Positions 36,723-44,884 are shown, numbered from the stretch's first letter. The stretch: DNA of 64,000 nt from Roseomonas xinghualingensis (GCF_025791835.1 NZ_JAOXLP010000006.1:128613-192612); one strand, 5' to 3'. Notes: generated from the sequence alone by a model not told the origin. Program-made: numbers and translations.

Positions 36723-37097
36723 ATGCCAGACACGCCCCCCTCCGCCCTCGCGGAATATCTCTCCCGCCCCTCGGTTACGGCCGTGGCCCTCGGCGCAGAA
36801 CTGAATGTCTCTCACAGCACAGTCTTGCGCTGGGCTGCGGGACGCGTTCCCGCGGACCGGGTTGTAGATGTGTCGAGGGTGACGGGCATCCCTGCCGCCC
36901 AGCTCCGCCCCGATCTTGCGGCTGCCTTCACTCATGCTGACGCCCCGCCCGTGCAAAGCGTCACAGCTGTCGAGCCGAGCCCCACCGATCGCCTCGCCTG
37001 CTGCCTGGCGCAGCCGATCCTCGCGCTCCTGTCCGTGCTCGCCTGGGCGCCCGTCGCATGGGCCGGTGGGGCGGTTCTGAAGACACTCGGCCACTGA
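36723..37097 (+). CDS. YdaS/Cro-like regulator with C-terminal hydrophobic segment
   Basis: 124 residues. LAEYLSRPSVTAVALGAELNVSHSTVLRWAAGRVPADRVVDVSRVTGIPAAQLRPDL is a YdaS/Cro-type helix-turn-helix that reads the same kind of site as the repressor (both have SHSTVLR). The last 40 residues contain a hydrophobic stretch (LAQPILALLSVLAWAPVAWAGGAVL) that could be a membrane helix, odd for a Cro protein. First gene of the rightward early operon. Confidence 0.75.
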   Translation: MPDTPPSALAEYLSRPSVTAVALGAELNVSHSTVLRWAAGRVPADRVVDVSRVTGIPAAQLRPDLAAAFTHADAPPVQSVTAVEPSPTDRLACCLAQPILALLSVLAWAPVAWAGGAVLKTLGH

Positions 37098-37115
37098 TCC
37101 GGATGCAGGCTGACA

Positions 37116-37199
37116 ATGATCATGCGTGACGTATCCGCCGCCGTCCTGCTGCTCGCTGGCGTGCTCCTGCTCGCGCATTCCCTCGGCCTCACCCGATGA
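37116..37199 (+). CDS. Very small membrane peptide
   Basis: 27 residues, MIMRDVSAAVLLLAGVLLLA and a short basic tail: one hydrophobic helix. It overlaps the next gene by ATGA. The ribosome site is weak. Supported mainly by the overlap and the clean helix. Confidence 0.4.
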   Translation: MIMRDVSAAVLLLAGVLLLAHSLGLTR

Positions 37200-37420
37200 C
37201 AACTTCCCATGGCGATATCCCAGGGCGCTGGCCCGCTGCGATGGAACGGTGGCTGCCGCGCGGCCCGGCCGAGCCCGGTACCGCAGCTATGCCGCCCCTC
37301 TCCTGCATTCGCCTCGGCGCCGTCCCGCCAATGTCGATCTCGTCCCATGCCCATGATGTGCCGGATCTTCATCCGGAACGCATCTGGAACCAATCCACAT
37401 GCTCTGGAGCCCGCCCGTGA
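37196..37420 (+). CDS. Hypothetical small phage protein, uncertain
   Basis: 74 residues. It joins its neighbours by ATGA at the start and GTGA at the end, which is the pattern of this operon. The composition (Pro, Ser and His rich) is not strongly protein-like, and no family is recognised. Confidence 0.35.
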   Translation: MTTSHGDIPGRWPAAMERWLPRGPAEPGTAAMPPLSCIRLGAVPPMSISSHAHDVPDLHPERIWNQSTCSGARP

Positions 37421-37887
37421 GCGATATGGCCTTCAAGACACTCGCCCGCGTGCTGATCGAGAAGGCCGGCGGCCTGGAAGCCGCTGCGGCCTGCCTGCGC
37501 GGCCGGGTCGGCCGCTCTCAGCTCGCCAACTACCAGTCGCCGCACCATGACCAGTTCATGCCCGTCGATGTTGCAATTCGCCTGACCGAGGTCACGGGCG
37601 ACATCGCGCTGATCGAGGCGATGGCTGAGCGTGCAGGCTACCGCCTGACGCCGATCGGCGCGGTTGAGCCCGGCTGCGCGGTGCGGAGTGTGGCAGCGGT
37701 AGCGAAGGAGACGAATGAGGCCCTTCAGGCCCTTGCCGATGGGATGGGAGACGGCGCGCTATGTGGGCGCGATGTGGCCCGGATCCGGAGCGAGATGCTG
37801 GATATAGCCCGGGTCGCAACCGAAGGTGCAGCCTCGCTGGGCTCCGCGTCTTTGCATGGCCTGCCGACGATCGGCGGCGCGGCATGA
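37417..37887 (+). CDS. CII-like phage regulator (CP76 type)
   Basis: 156 residues from a GTG at 37417. AFKTLARVLIEKAGGLEAAAACLRGRVGRSQLANYQSPHHDQFMPVDVAIRLTEVTGDIALIEAMAERAGYRL follows the Phage_CP76/CII regulator pattern (HTH with S-x-L-x-N-Y-x-x-P and MPVDVA). The C-terminal part is helical (ETNEALQALADGMGDG). It probably helps set lysis or lysogeny. GTGA and ATGA overlaps on its two sides. Confidence 0.75.
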   Translation: MSDMAFKTLARVLIEKAGGLEAAAACLRGRVGRSQLANYQSPHHDQFMPVDVAIRLTEVTGDIALIEAMAERAGYRLTPIGAVEPGCAVRSVAAVAKETNEALQALADGMGDGALCGRDVARIRSEMLDIARVATEGAASLGSASLHGLPTIGGAA

Positions 37888-38207
37888 GCGGCGCGGCGCC
37901 CAAGCTGGGCGTGACCGTCGCGGATGTCGTCCGCGCGCTGATCGCCAAGGCACCGGACGATGTGTCGGCCAAGCGTTGGCTGGCTGAGCTGCTGCCCGGC
38001 CTCGATGTCGCGGCGGAGCTCCGTCCAGGCGTGGCCCATCCCTTCGGGTCCGAGGAGGAACTCGGCGAGGCGCGCCAGATGGTGGCCGAGGGCAAGGACG
38101 GCCGCGCCATCGCCGAGTGGTTTGGGCTGCGGGTCGGGCCGGTGGCGGAGTGGCTGGCCGCCGAGCGCTCCGCCCCTCACCAATTGCAGAAGGACGGCGC
38201 GCCATGA
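37884..38207 (+). CDS. Hypothetical phage protein, possible C-terminal HTH
   Basis: 107 residues. VADVVRALIAKAPDDVSAKRWLAELLPG is one helical unit; EGKDGRAIAEWFGLRVGPVAEWLAAE looks like a helix-turn-helix. No family recognised. ATGA overlaps on both sides. Confidence 0.6.
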   Translation: MSGAAPKLGVTVADVVRALIAKAPDDVSAKRWLAELLPGLDVAAELRPGVAHPFGSEEELGEARQMVAEGKDGRAIAEWFGLRVGPVAEWLAAERSAPHQLQKDGAP

Positions 38208-38605
38208 TGCCTCGCATGTCCTGCGCCGAGTTGCACGCCGTGCAGCAGCAGGTGCGCAGTCCATCCGCCGGCTTCCAGGCGAAGGGCCGGCTGCCGGTCG
38301 GCACGATGAACAAGACCGAGACGGCCTATGCCGCCTACCTCGAAACCTTGCGCCACGCTGGCGAGGTGCTGTGGTGGAAGTTTGAGGGGATCAAGCTGCG
38401 CCTGGCGGGCAACACCTTCCTCACAGTGGACTTCGCCATCCTGCGGAAGGACCAGGTGCTGATCATGGCGGACGTGAAGGGCTCTGCCGCCATTTTTACG
38501 GATGACGCCAAGGTCAAGATGAAGGTGGCGGCCGAGGCGTTCCCCTTCGTCTTCGTGGTGGTGGTCCCGACCAAGAGCGGCGGCTGGGAGGAGCACCTCC
38601 TGTGA
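38204..38605 (+). CDS. DUF1064-like PD-(D/E)XK phage nuclease
   Basis: 133 residues. MNKTETAYAAYLETLRHAGEVLWWKFEGIKLRLAGNTFLTVDFAILRKDQVLIMADVKG has the nuclease pattern E ... V-D-F ... D-V-K. DUF1064 proteins are phage-encoded endonuclease-like proteins found among replication and recombination genes. Activity is inferred from the motif spacing. ATGATG start overlapping the previous stop. Confidence 0.75.
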   Translation: MMPRMSCAELHAVQQQVRSPSAGFQAKGRLPVGTMNKTETAYAAYLETLRHAGEVLWWKFEGIKLRLAGNTFLTVDFAILRKDQVLIMADVKGSAAIFTDDAKVKMKVAAEAFPFVFVVVVPTKSGGWEEHLL

Positions 38606-39090
38606 CCACAGAGCGATGGGCCACCGTCGCCGGATTTGAGGGACGCTACGAGGTCAGCGACTTCGGTCGTGTCAGGTCCGTGGAACGTCTGGTCCGGACG
38701 ATGAAGCGGGACGGAACTTGGGGCGAGCGCCGCATCCGATCTCAGATCCTGCGGGTTCACCACTGGGGTGCGCGGTATCCAGGGGTGAGCCTTCTCTGTG
38801 CCGACGGCAGCAGAACGCGCCGGATGGTTCACCAGCTGGTGGCCGTAGCGTTCGTCCCTAATCCCGGAGGTCACGGGATCATCAATCATCTTGATGCCGA
38901 CCGCTCCAACTCGGCAGCCACCAACCTCGAATGGTGTGATCAGGCCCGCAACATGCGCCATGCGTATGAAATTGGGCGCCTGCCTGTTGGGAGGCATCAC
39001 CACTTCGCGCAGCTGCCTCGCGATGCTCGTGGGCGCTGCATGCCCCGGCGCAATCCCGGGGCTGTGATTGGAGCAAGCCATGGCCCCTGA
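38602..39090 (+). CDS. NUMOD4/HNH endonuclease
   Basis: 162 residues, GTG start at 38602 (GTGA). RWATVAGFEGRYEVSDFGRVRSVERLV is NUMOD4. MVHQLVAVAFVPNPGGHGIINHLDADRSNSAATNLEWCDQARNMRHAYEIG is the HNH core (INHLD ... NLEW). Free-standing homing-type nucleases of this kind are common phage passengers. The stop lies 11 bases inside the gapR-like gene. Confidence 0.88.
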   Translation: MTTERWATVAGFEGRYEVSDFGRVRSVERLVRTMKRDGTWGERRIRSQILRVHHWGARYPGVSLLCADGSRTRRMVHQLVAVAFVPNPGGHGIINHLDADRSNSAATNLEWCDQARNMRHAYEIGRLPVGRHHHFAQLPRDARGRCMPRRNPGAVIGASHGP

Positions 39091-39343
39091 CCAGGAAGCC
39101 GACACCGAGGTCGGTGGCATCGCGGCCGATCGGCTGCGCTCCATCATCGAGCGGGTTGAGCGGCTGGAGGAGGAGCGGAAAGCCCTCTCCGACGACATCA
39201 AGGACATCTTTGCCGAGGCCAAGAGCGCCGGCTTCGATGCGAAGGTGGTCCGCCAGGTCATCCGCATCCGCAAACAAGAGCCCGCCCAGGTGGAGGAGCA
39301 GGAGACCCTGCTCGATCTCTACCGCCGCGCGCTGGGGATGTGA
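39080..39343 (+). CDS. GapR-like DNA-binding protein (DUF2312)
   Basis: 87 residues from the ATG at 39080 behind GGAGCAA. IAADRLRSIIERVERLEEERKALSDDIKDIFAEAKSAGFDAKVVRQVIRIRKQEPAQVEEQETLLDLYRRALGM matches GapR over its whole length. Host GapR clamps overtwisted DNA ahead of replication forks in alphaproteobacteria; here it is encoded in a phage replication operon. The EQETLLDLYRRALGM end is the conserved dimer helix. Confidence 0.88.
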   Translation: MAPDQEADTEVGGIAADRLRSIIERVERLEEERKALSDDIKDIFAEAKSAGFDAKVVRQVIRIRKQEPAQVEEQETLLDLYRRALGM

Positions 39344-39345
39344 CC

Positions 39346-40158
39346 ATGGCCACCGACCGCCCCAAGGCGAAGACCGACGCCTGGATGCCTCTCTACATCG
39401 GTGACTACCTAGCAGATACGATGCACCTCTCCGGGCCGGAGCATGGCGCTTACCTGCTGCTGCTCATGCATACGTGGCGGAATGGCCCCTTGCCCGACAA
39501 TGACCGGGCGCTGGCGGCCATCGCCCGCACAGACGCTAAGGCTTGGCGAGAGATCGGGCCGGTAGTCCGCGCTTTCTTCATCAGCACGACCGCTGGCTTG
39601 GTGCAGCCGCGCCTGGAGCGTGAGCGTGCCGCAGCTGGCGAGCATGCTGAACGCAGAGCGGACGCAGCGCGTCGCGCAGCCGAAGCGAGATGGGCTACGG
39701 ATGCGCAGGGCAATGCTGAACGCACACCGCGCCGCAATGCGCAACGCAATGCGGCGCGCATGCGTGACGCATTGCCCGAGGCATGCCCGCCACAGTCACC
39801 TTCACCAGAAGATACCCCCTCGCCCCCTTCGGGGGCTCCCTCCCCCACCCCGGCGGCGACGCTCGGCACGAGGCTCCCGCAGGACTGGGCACCGAGCCCC
39901 GAGGATCGCCAGTTCGCCCACAGCCTGGGCCTGGACCCCGATGCGGTGGCGGCCAGCTTCCGCGACTACTGGCACGGCAAGCCCGGCAAGGACGGGCGCA
40001 AGGCCGACTGGTCCGCAACCTGGCGCAACTGGTGCCGCCGCCAGGATGACATCGGTGGCCGCCCGCGCAGTGGCGGATCGTCCGCTCCGAGCAACGGCAA
40101 GTCTCGCCTGGCCTGGATGAACCAGCCCGGCGCCTTCGAGAGGATGGCTGCTGAATGA
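39346..40158 (+). CDS. DUF1376 (YdaU-type) phage replication protein
   Basis: 270 residues. AWMPLYIGDYLADTMHLSGPEHGAYLLLLMHTWRNGPLPDNDRALAAIAR is the DUF1376 domain, common in phage replication initiators. An Arg/Ala-rich linker follows with a short amino-acid repeat (RRNAQRNAARMRD), and the end (FAHSLGLDPDAVAASFRDYWHGKPGKDGRKADWSATWRNWCRR) is a DnaT-like unit that should bind DNA or primosome proteins. A GTG at 39340 overlapping the previous stop could also start it. Confidence 0.82.
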   Translation: MATDRPKAKTDAWMPLYIGDYLADTMHLSGPEHGAYLLLLMHTWRNGPLPDNDRALAAIARTDAKAWREIGPVVRAFFISTTAGLVQPRLERERAAAGEHAERRADAARRAAEARWATDAQGNAERTPRRNAQRNAARMRDALPEACPPQSPSPEDTPSPPSGAPSPTPAATLGTRLPQDWAPSPEDRQFAHSLGLDPDAVAASFRDYWHGKPGKDGRKADWSATWRNWCRRQDDIGGRPRSGGSSAPSNGKSRLAWMNQPGAFERMAAE

Positions 40159-40949
40159 ACGCCGTGACCACCCGCCCCTCGGGCGCCATGACCCGGGCGC
40201 AGGCAGAGCCGACCGAGCCGCGGATGAGTCGAGACCTGAGCATCGAGGTGGCCCGGCTGACCGACATGGACCCGGCCGCCCGCGCGCTCCGCTCCTTCGA
40301 TCCGCGCTCCATCACGCCAGCGCAGCGCGAGGAGGCCGCTTGGCTCGCTGGCCGGTACCGGGAACTCCTGCAGCCCGTCAGCCGTTCCCAGCTCGTGGCA
40401 TGGCTGGGCGCCGTGAACGCGGCCTGCCGCAACCCTCAGGATGCTGACGATCTGATGGTGCGGATCCAGGCCATCGGCCAGGACTGCGCCGACCTGCCCG
40501 GCGCCTGCTTCAACCCGGAGAGCCGCCGCGCCCTCTATGCCGAAACGCGGTTCTTCCCCTCCGCTGGCGATGTGCTGGCGGTGCTGGAGCCGATCGCGAA
40601 GACCTGGAAGGCGAAGATGCAGGCGCTGGAGAAGATCGCCGCGCCACCCCCGCCCGTGCCCCCTGCCCTCGCCCATGACAGCGGCCCAAGGGAGCGCACG
40701 CCAGAAGAGCTGGCGCATGTCTCCGCCGCGCTGGCGGGCATGAAGGCGGAGATGGCCGCGCGCCGCGAAGAGGCCTTGCCGGCGTCCGAGGCTCGGCCGG
40801 TCACGCCCCGCCACCTGAACCCGGCGCAGCTCGCCGCCGTGCTGCGCCAGCAGATCGCGGATGGGAAGGACAGTTTCGGGCTCGCTGCGGTTCGCCTGGC
40901 CGCCATCGAGCGCCGCCACAGCCTGCTGGCAGCAGAGGGAACGAAGTGA
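40155..40949 (+). CDS. Hypothetical phage replication-region protein
   Basis: 264 residues, helical. The middle LVAWLGAVNAACRNPQDADDLMVRIQAIGQDCADLPGACFNPESRRALYAETRFFPSAGDVLAVLEP resembles small proteins encoded beside phage replication genes that may load or bind helicase. A Pro-rich linker and a charged tail follow. No named family can be given with certainty. ATGA and GTGA overlaps. Confidence 0.6.
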   Translation: MNAVTTRPSGAMTRAQAEPTEPRMSRDLSIEVARLTDMDPAARALRSFDPRSITPAQREEAAWLAGRYRELLQPVSRSQLVAWLGAVNAACRNPQDADDLMVRIQAIGQDCADLPGACFNPESRRALYAETRFFPSAGDVLAVLEPIAKTWKAKMQALEKIAAPPPPVPPALAHDSGPRERTPEELAHVSAALAGMKAEMAARREEALPASEARPVTPRHLNPAQLAAVLRQQIADGKDSFGLAAVRLAAIERRHSLLAAEGTK

Positions 40950-41734
40950 GCTACGACAGGAGGGCTCCCGAGCCGCGGTTCGGCGACGCAATGACGCATA
41001 AGCGTGTCGCCCAGCCCGATCTCTGTCCGTTAGACGCGGGACGATGGGAACGCTTTCGGGCACTCGGGGGAACCCTGCTGCATCGGGAGCGAGTTGCAGC
41101 CGTCGAGGACGCGGCCCGTGCTGCACTGGAGCGTGCCAAGGCGGTGGCGGAGCCCGACCGCCACCCATCCGCCAGGAACCCGAGGGAGCGCGGGCCGGAT
41201 GTCGGGCCTGGGCACCAGCGCAAGAGCAGGAGGCTGGAAGTTGTGGACGCTGTCGACCCGCTGCAGCCTGACGGACCACGTATCCGGCGGGCCCGTCTTC
41301 GCGACCCGCTTCGCCGCATGGTTCGGTCCGGCCATCTGCCTTATCGCCTCTACTGCGCGGCCGAGGAATTCCGACAGGACCTTGAGCGGGCTGAAGGAGG
41401 ACAGGATCCGGATGAAGCGCTGGCGCGAGCTCTACGCCGCGCTGAAGAGGGAGTGCCGCCACCAGCCGCGGTGCCTTGGCTCAGGTCGAACCACGCTGCT
41501 GCGGGTCAATTCGGGGCGATACGGCGGATCAAGCGCGCGTGGCGACAGGCCATAGGCCAGGATGCTGCCGGCGTCTTCCATTGGGTGGTAGTCAGCCGCG
41601 GCACGCTGAAGGACTACACGGAGTGCAAAGGCATCCGGAAAGGCTTGGCCGCTGACGTGCTGAAGGAAGCTTTGTTGCGACTGGCCGACTTCTACAACGT
41701 TGGCGACGTACACCCACCGCCGCACTGGGAATGA
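40946..41734 (+). CDS. DUF6456-like protein, candidate late-gene regulator
   Basis: 262 residues, GTG start. An Arg-rich N-terminal part leads to RMVRSGHLPYRLYCAAEEFRQDLERAE and a C-terminal unit IKRAWRQAIGQDAAGVFHWVVVSRGTLKDYTECKGIRKGLAADVLKEALLRLADFYNV, which recalls DUF6456 (shared pattern of a conserved VL-x-AL-x-x-LA-x-xY end). It is the last gene before the cargo cassette and head genes, the usual place for a Q-type late activator; that role is inferred from position. Confidence 0.55.
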   Translation: MSYDRRAPEPRFGDAMTHKRVAQPDLCPLDAGRWERFRALGGTLLHRERVAAVEDAARAALERAKAVAEPDRHPSARNPRERGPDVGPGHQRKSRRLEVVDAVDPLQPDGPRIRRARLRDPLRRMVRSGHLPYRLYCAAEEFRQDLERAEGGQDPDEALARALRRAEEGVPPPAAVPWLRSNHAAAGQFGAIRRIKRAWRQAIGQDAAGVFHWVVVSRGTLKDYTECKGIRKGLAADVLKEALLRLADFYNVGDVHPPPHWE

Positions 41735-41751
41735 AAAAGGTTGCGGACGGT

Positions 41752-42738
41752 TCAGAAGCGACTTTCACCGAGGTGGTTCAGCAGCGGCTCCATCTCATCC
41801 TCGGTAAGAGGCCAATCGGTAAGCGCTTTGCGCCCCCGTGTGGCTATATCTAGGTAGGCCAGCAGAATGGAAGGTTGCGAGAACAGGGGATTGCAATGCT
41901 GAACACCACTTCTGATCCGATCCACAAGAAATGGCTTTTCAGTAAGTAGCCCCTGCGCTTGGACAACATAGTCTGACCCGACCATTGGCTCATAAGCTTC
42001 AAGCAAGAGACCTTCCAACAGGCTTGGACTCGGCTCCAAACCTGTAGCTTCACGATAGACACCCGAAAGTGCACTCGTGATCTCCCGCACGGCGCTAACC
42101 GCCGCAGTCACTTGTTCGGCGACTTTTTCGAAATAGTCGTTCGTCGCTTCAAGCAGAGCCATCGCCTTGGCAGCGTTGCGCTGCATCGCAGGAGTAGCTC
42201 GTATCTGCGGCTTGTAAATCGTGTCATGGGTCAGCTCACTGTACGCGTGCTGCAAGATCGTCTTGATCTGCACCTCGCAAGGAGTGCCGGCCGGCACGAG
42301 GATCCCACCGATCATCTGATCAGCTACGGGGCGGATGACAAAGTGCACTGCCGCGTACTCGAAAGTCACGGGGTTCTTATTTTGTTCCTCTTCATAGTCC
42401 CGATCCTTGGAGGACGTCCATCCCTTCATAGAGACAAGCGCGTCCACGATCGGCCTAATCTCAGTCCCTCGAAGCACAACAAAGCGCGTCCCGACCTTGT
42501 CGGTAATGTCGTCGTACGGATGTGCATAAGGCTTGTTGCGGAAGAATGCCTTCGTAACAAGTTTAAGGTCATCCTTTAAGCGCGGCAGAACCTTCGTTTT
42601 AAGGTAGTAATCAACGCTCACCGGGGCAATCTTCTCAGCAAGAACCTCAATAATCCGATCTGAGATATGTTGCCCCCAAGCGAGATAGGCGTCCTTCTCC
42701 CTACTCCAGCGAGCCAGAAATTCTTCCTCTTTGGTCAT
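41752..42738 (-). CDS. RelA/SpoT-domain nucleotide pyrophosphokinase
   Basis: 328 residues. The synthetase domain spans about residues 45-180. LPRLKDDLKLVTKAF is the G-loop region, PYDDITDKVGTRFVV holds the metal Asp (D77 or D80), FEYAAVHFVIRP matches GYxxxH, and CEVQIKTILQHAYSELTHDTIYK holds E155 and the H-x-x-YK end. No hydrolase (HD) domain is present, so it could only make, not degrade, alarmones or pyrophosphorylate another target. About 150 further residues, of unknown fold, follow. Reverse strand, AT-rich compared with its neighbours (26 G/C of 60 bases at 42541-42600). It overlaps the upstream partner gene by ATGA. Confidence 0.85.
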   Translation of the reverse strand: MTKEEEFLARWSREKDAYLAWGQHISDRIIEVLAEKIAPVSVDYYLKTKVLPRLKDDLKLVTKAFFRNKPYAHPYDDITDKVGTRFVVLRGTEIRPIVDALVSMKGWTSSKDRDYEEEQNKNPVTFEYAAVHFVIRPVADQMIGGILVPAGTPCEVQIKTILQHAYSELTHDTIYKPQIRATPAMQRNAAKAMALLEATNDYFEKVAEQVTAAVSAVREITSALSGVYREATGLEPSPSLLEGLLLEAYEPMVGSDYVVQAQGLLTEKPFLVDRIRSGVQHCNPLFSQPSILLAYLDIATRGRKALTDWPLTEDEMEPLLNHLGESRF

Positions 42739-43790
42739 TCTTGCCGCTCAAGCCCGCCACGCACGATGATCTGCGTACGCTCGACGCCCCCATCCGGGGG
42801 CAAAGCCTCTACTGTCACATTTTCGGAGAGAGCCTCGGAAGGCCCAATCAAAGTAATGCGATTGGCAAATCGCAGACGCCGAAGGCGCAAGCTACCTCCA
42901 ACTTCTGCCAGATCCTTTGGGATCGGACGGTCGGTGAAGCGCTCACGACGCATGTAATCCCGATAATTCTGAGCCATAGCAGGCTGCATGTATGTGTCAG
43001 CAAAATGACCGACTTGGATCGAAGGAGACTGGTCCGTTTTCAGGTAGGCATACAAACTGTTGTAAAGATCGACCTTTTCTTCTTGAAGAACTGGTGCAGA
43101 ACTGATGAAATCGCGCGTCTTCTGGAAGAACTGCTTTGTTCTCTGCGCACTGTTCTCGGGGAATTTGAGGCCAAGGAAGCCATCGTGGAAGTACAAAGCA
43201 ATGCTGTCTCTTTGGCCCGCGGTCAACTGGCTGTCGTAGACAGTAGCTGTCCAGCCCTTTGGTAAAGGTCTCTGAGACGGCGAATCCAAAACGAACAACC
43301 CGATCTTGTAGAGCTTGGTCTTAGGGCTAAGAAACAGGCTGTCAGTGAAGGTAGCGCGCAGGTTAGCCTGCTTAATGAAGCCGTCGTGAAGTTCAGCTTT
43401 CATCACAGCAAAGAACTTCTTCGCAGGGTGGCCCACGGTGCCATCGAAGATGACAACCAACCCACCAGGATACTGCCGCGATTTCTGTGCATCTGCGAGT
43501 AACCGGGCTATAGCCTTTGACACATCAACGAACCGGCTATCGTCCGCTGTAATGAGATCGGCACCAAATGCGATGACGCTCACCGCATCGTGCCGAGCAA
43601 TGTCCATCTCCATACACTTCGCATCACTGCGAAAGGCGGAGACAACGCGGCTGTGAAGCGCACCCGACGCACGCGCATCGAGGGTGAGCAAAGCGCTTGA
43701 GAGAGTTGGAGCAACTATGGTCCGATCGTCGGCGCGACGGTGTACTTCGTGGAGGCACACTCGCGAGATCGACAGGTTCTCGAGCGGCAT
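42735..43790 (-). CDS. NA37/YejK-type nucleoid-associated protein
   Basis: 351 residues from the ATG at 43790, behind GGAGGAAGC; an ATG at 43823 lacks a ribosome site. ENLSISRVCLHEVHRRADDRTIVAPTLSSALLTLDARASGALHSRVVSAF is the start of the PF04245 (37-kDa nucleoid-associated) family. RFVDVSKAIARLLADAQKSRQYPGGLVVIFDG and the later YYDSQL-like GWTATVYDSQLTAGQRDSIALYFHDGFLGL blocks also match. It is the first gene of a two-gene message with the RelA/SpoT-domain gene. Such proteins bind DNA in the host nucleoid; in this setting it may sense phage DNA or act as the partner of the synthetase, which is inferred. Confidence 0.8.
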   Translation of the reverse strand: MPLENLSISRVCLHEVHRRADDRTIVAPTLSSALLTLDARASGALHSRVVSAFRSDAKCMEMDIARHDAVSVIAFGADLITADDSRFVDVSKAIARLLADAQKSRQYPGGLVVIFDGTVGHPAKKFFAVMKAELHDGFIKQANLRATFTDSLFLSPKTKLYKIGLFVLDSPSQRPLPKGWTATVYDSQLTAGQRDSIALYFHDGFLGLKFPENSAQRTKQFFQKTRDFISSAPVLQEEKVDLYNSLYAYLKTDQSPSIQVGHFADTYMQPAMAQNYRDYMRRERFTDRPIPKDLAEVGGSLRLRRLRFANRITLIGPSEALSENVTVEALPPDGGVERTQIIVRGGLERQE

Positions 43791-44143
43791 GCTTCCTCCA
43801 GCTTCTATCCTGCGCTTCACCATAGCGTGAATGAATCGAAGCGCTAGCCGCTGCCGTCCAATTTTTGTTCAGGCGCTTCACTTGGTGGCAGAGTGCTTGA
43901 CATGCAGGGAACAAACAGGGTACCCGCTCCTAAGATAGTCCAAAGGTGCGCCCCGCCTGCTCTAACCGTGCGGGGGTTCATATTTCTAGGCTTCTATCAT
44001 CATCGATGCGCTCAAGCGTGAGGGGGCATGGGGGTCCAGTTGCCGAGGCTGAGCGCTTCATGGTCTGCGACGGCCGGCACGACTACCTAGCCAGCCTGAT
44101 GATCGGTGGGGATAATCTTTGTCTGCTGACTGGAGGCAGCAAC
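43791..44143. other. Gene-free stretch between cargo cassette and late genes
   Basis: 353 bases with no convincing coding frame. It must hold the promoter of the leftward cassette and probably a rightward promoter. A perfect TTGACA box is at 43897-43902 on the plus strand, but no -10 lies at the right distance (TAAGAT is 28 bases away). Composition is lower in G/C than the phage genes. An open frame starting at 43946 runs in frame into the next gene but has no ribosome site. Confidence 0.5.
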
Positions 44144-44803
44144 ATGCTGAACGTCTCCGTCACATCAGACATCGCCAAGGCGCGCCGCATGCTCGGCGAG
44201 GCGACGAGGCAGCTTCCATTCGTCACAGCTACGGCGCTGACGCAGACGGTGAAGCTGGCGCAGATCGCGGAGAGGCGAGCGCTGCCCTCCGTGTTCGACA
44301 AGCCAACGCCATTCACCGAGCGTGGCATCGCGATCAAGCCTGCGACCAAGGGCGCTCCTATGGCCGCCGTCTACGTGCGTCCCCAACAGGCTGCGGCGGG
44401 CCTGCTGCTCCAGGAGACGGGCGGCACACGCCGACCGAAGAAGCGTGGCCTGGTGCAGCCGGTCGGCGCCGATCTGAACCAGTACGGCAACCTGCCGCGG
44501 CGCGGCATGAAGAACCTGCTGAAGCGGAAGGACGTGTTCGTCGGTACCGTGAAAGGGATCGGCGGCGTCTGGCAGCGGCCTGCACGTGGCAAGCGCCGGG
44601 ACGGTTCGGCTGGGACCAAAGGCAATACGGCAGCGACCATGAAAGGGCAGCGCACCGGCTTGACGCTGCTCATCGCCTTCGAGGACCAGGCGGTCTACCG
44701 CCCTCGCTTCGGCTTCAAGCCGCGCGCGGTGAAGGTGATCAAGGCTTCTCTCGGGCCGGCGTTCCGCGAGGCGGTGCAAAGGGCACTACGGACCGCCCGG
44801 TGA
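44144..44803 (+). CDS. Virion protein, minor tail Z-like, tentative
   Basis: 219 residues from the ATG at 44144 behind GGAGGCAGC. MLNVSVTSDIAKARRMLGEATRQLPFVTATALTQTVKLAQIAERRALPSVFDKPTPFTERGI has the look of phage tail-completion/minor tail proteins that begin with a helical arm. It contains a Lys/Arg-rich middle. It lies before the terminase genes, an unusual place for a tail gene. No firm family. Confidence 0.45.
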   Translation: MLNVSVTSDIAKARRMLGEATRQLPFVTATALTQTVKLAQIAERRALPSVFDKPTPFTERGIAIKPATKGAPMAAVYVRPQQAAAGLLLQETGGTRRPKKRGLVQPVGADLNQYGNLPRRGMKNLLKRKDVFVGTVKGIGGVWQRPARGKRRDGSAGTKGNTAATMKGQRTGLTLLIAFEDQAVYRPRFGFKPRAVKVIKASLGPAFREAVQRALRTAR

Positions 44804-44866
44804 AGCGGGGCGGCCCGCGAGCCACGCGCCCAGCGCATAAGTAAGAATATTACCCCGACACGCAAC

Positions 44867-44884
44867 AATATTGCGCGCAATATT
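44867..44884. repeat. Perfect 18-base palindrome before terminase
   Basis: AATATTGCGCGCAATATT, an exact inverted repeat with a second AATATT 20 bases to its left (44846-44851). It sits in the 189-base gap before the terminase small subunit. It could be a regulator site for late genes or part of a packaging signal. The surrounding 60 bases are unusually rich in A and T for this genome. Confidence 0.6.
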
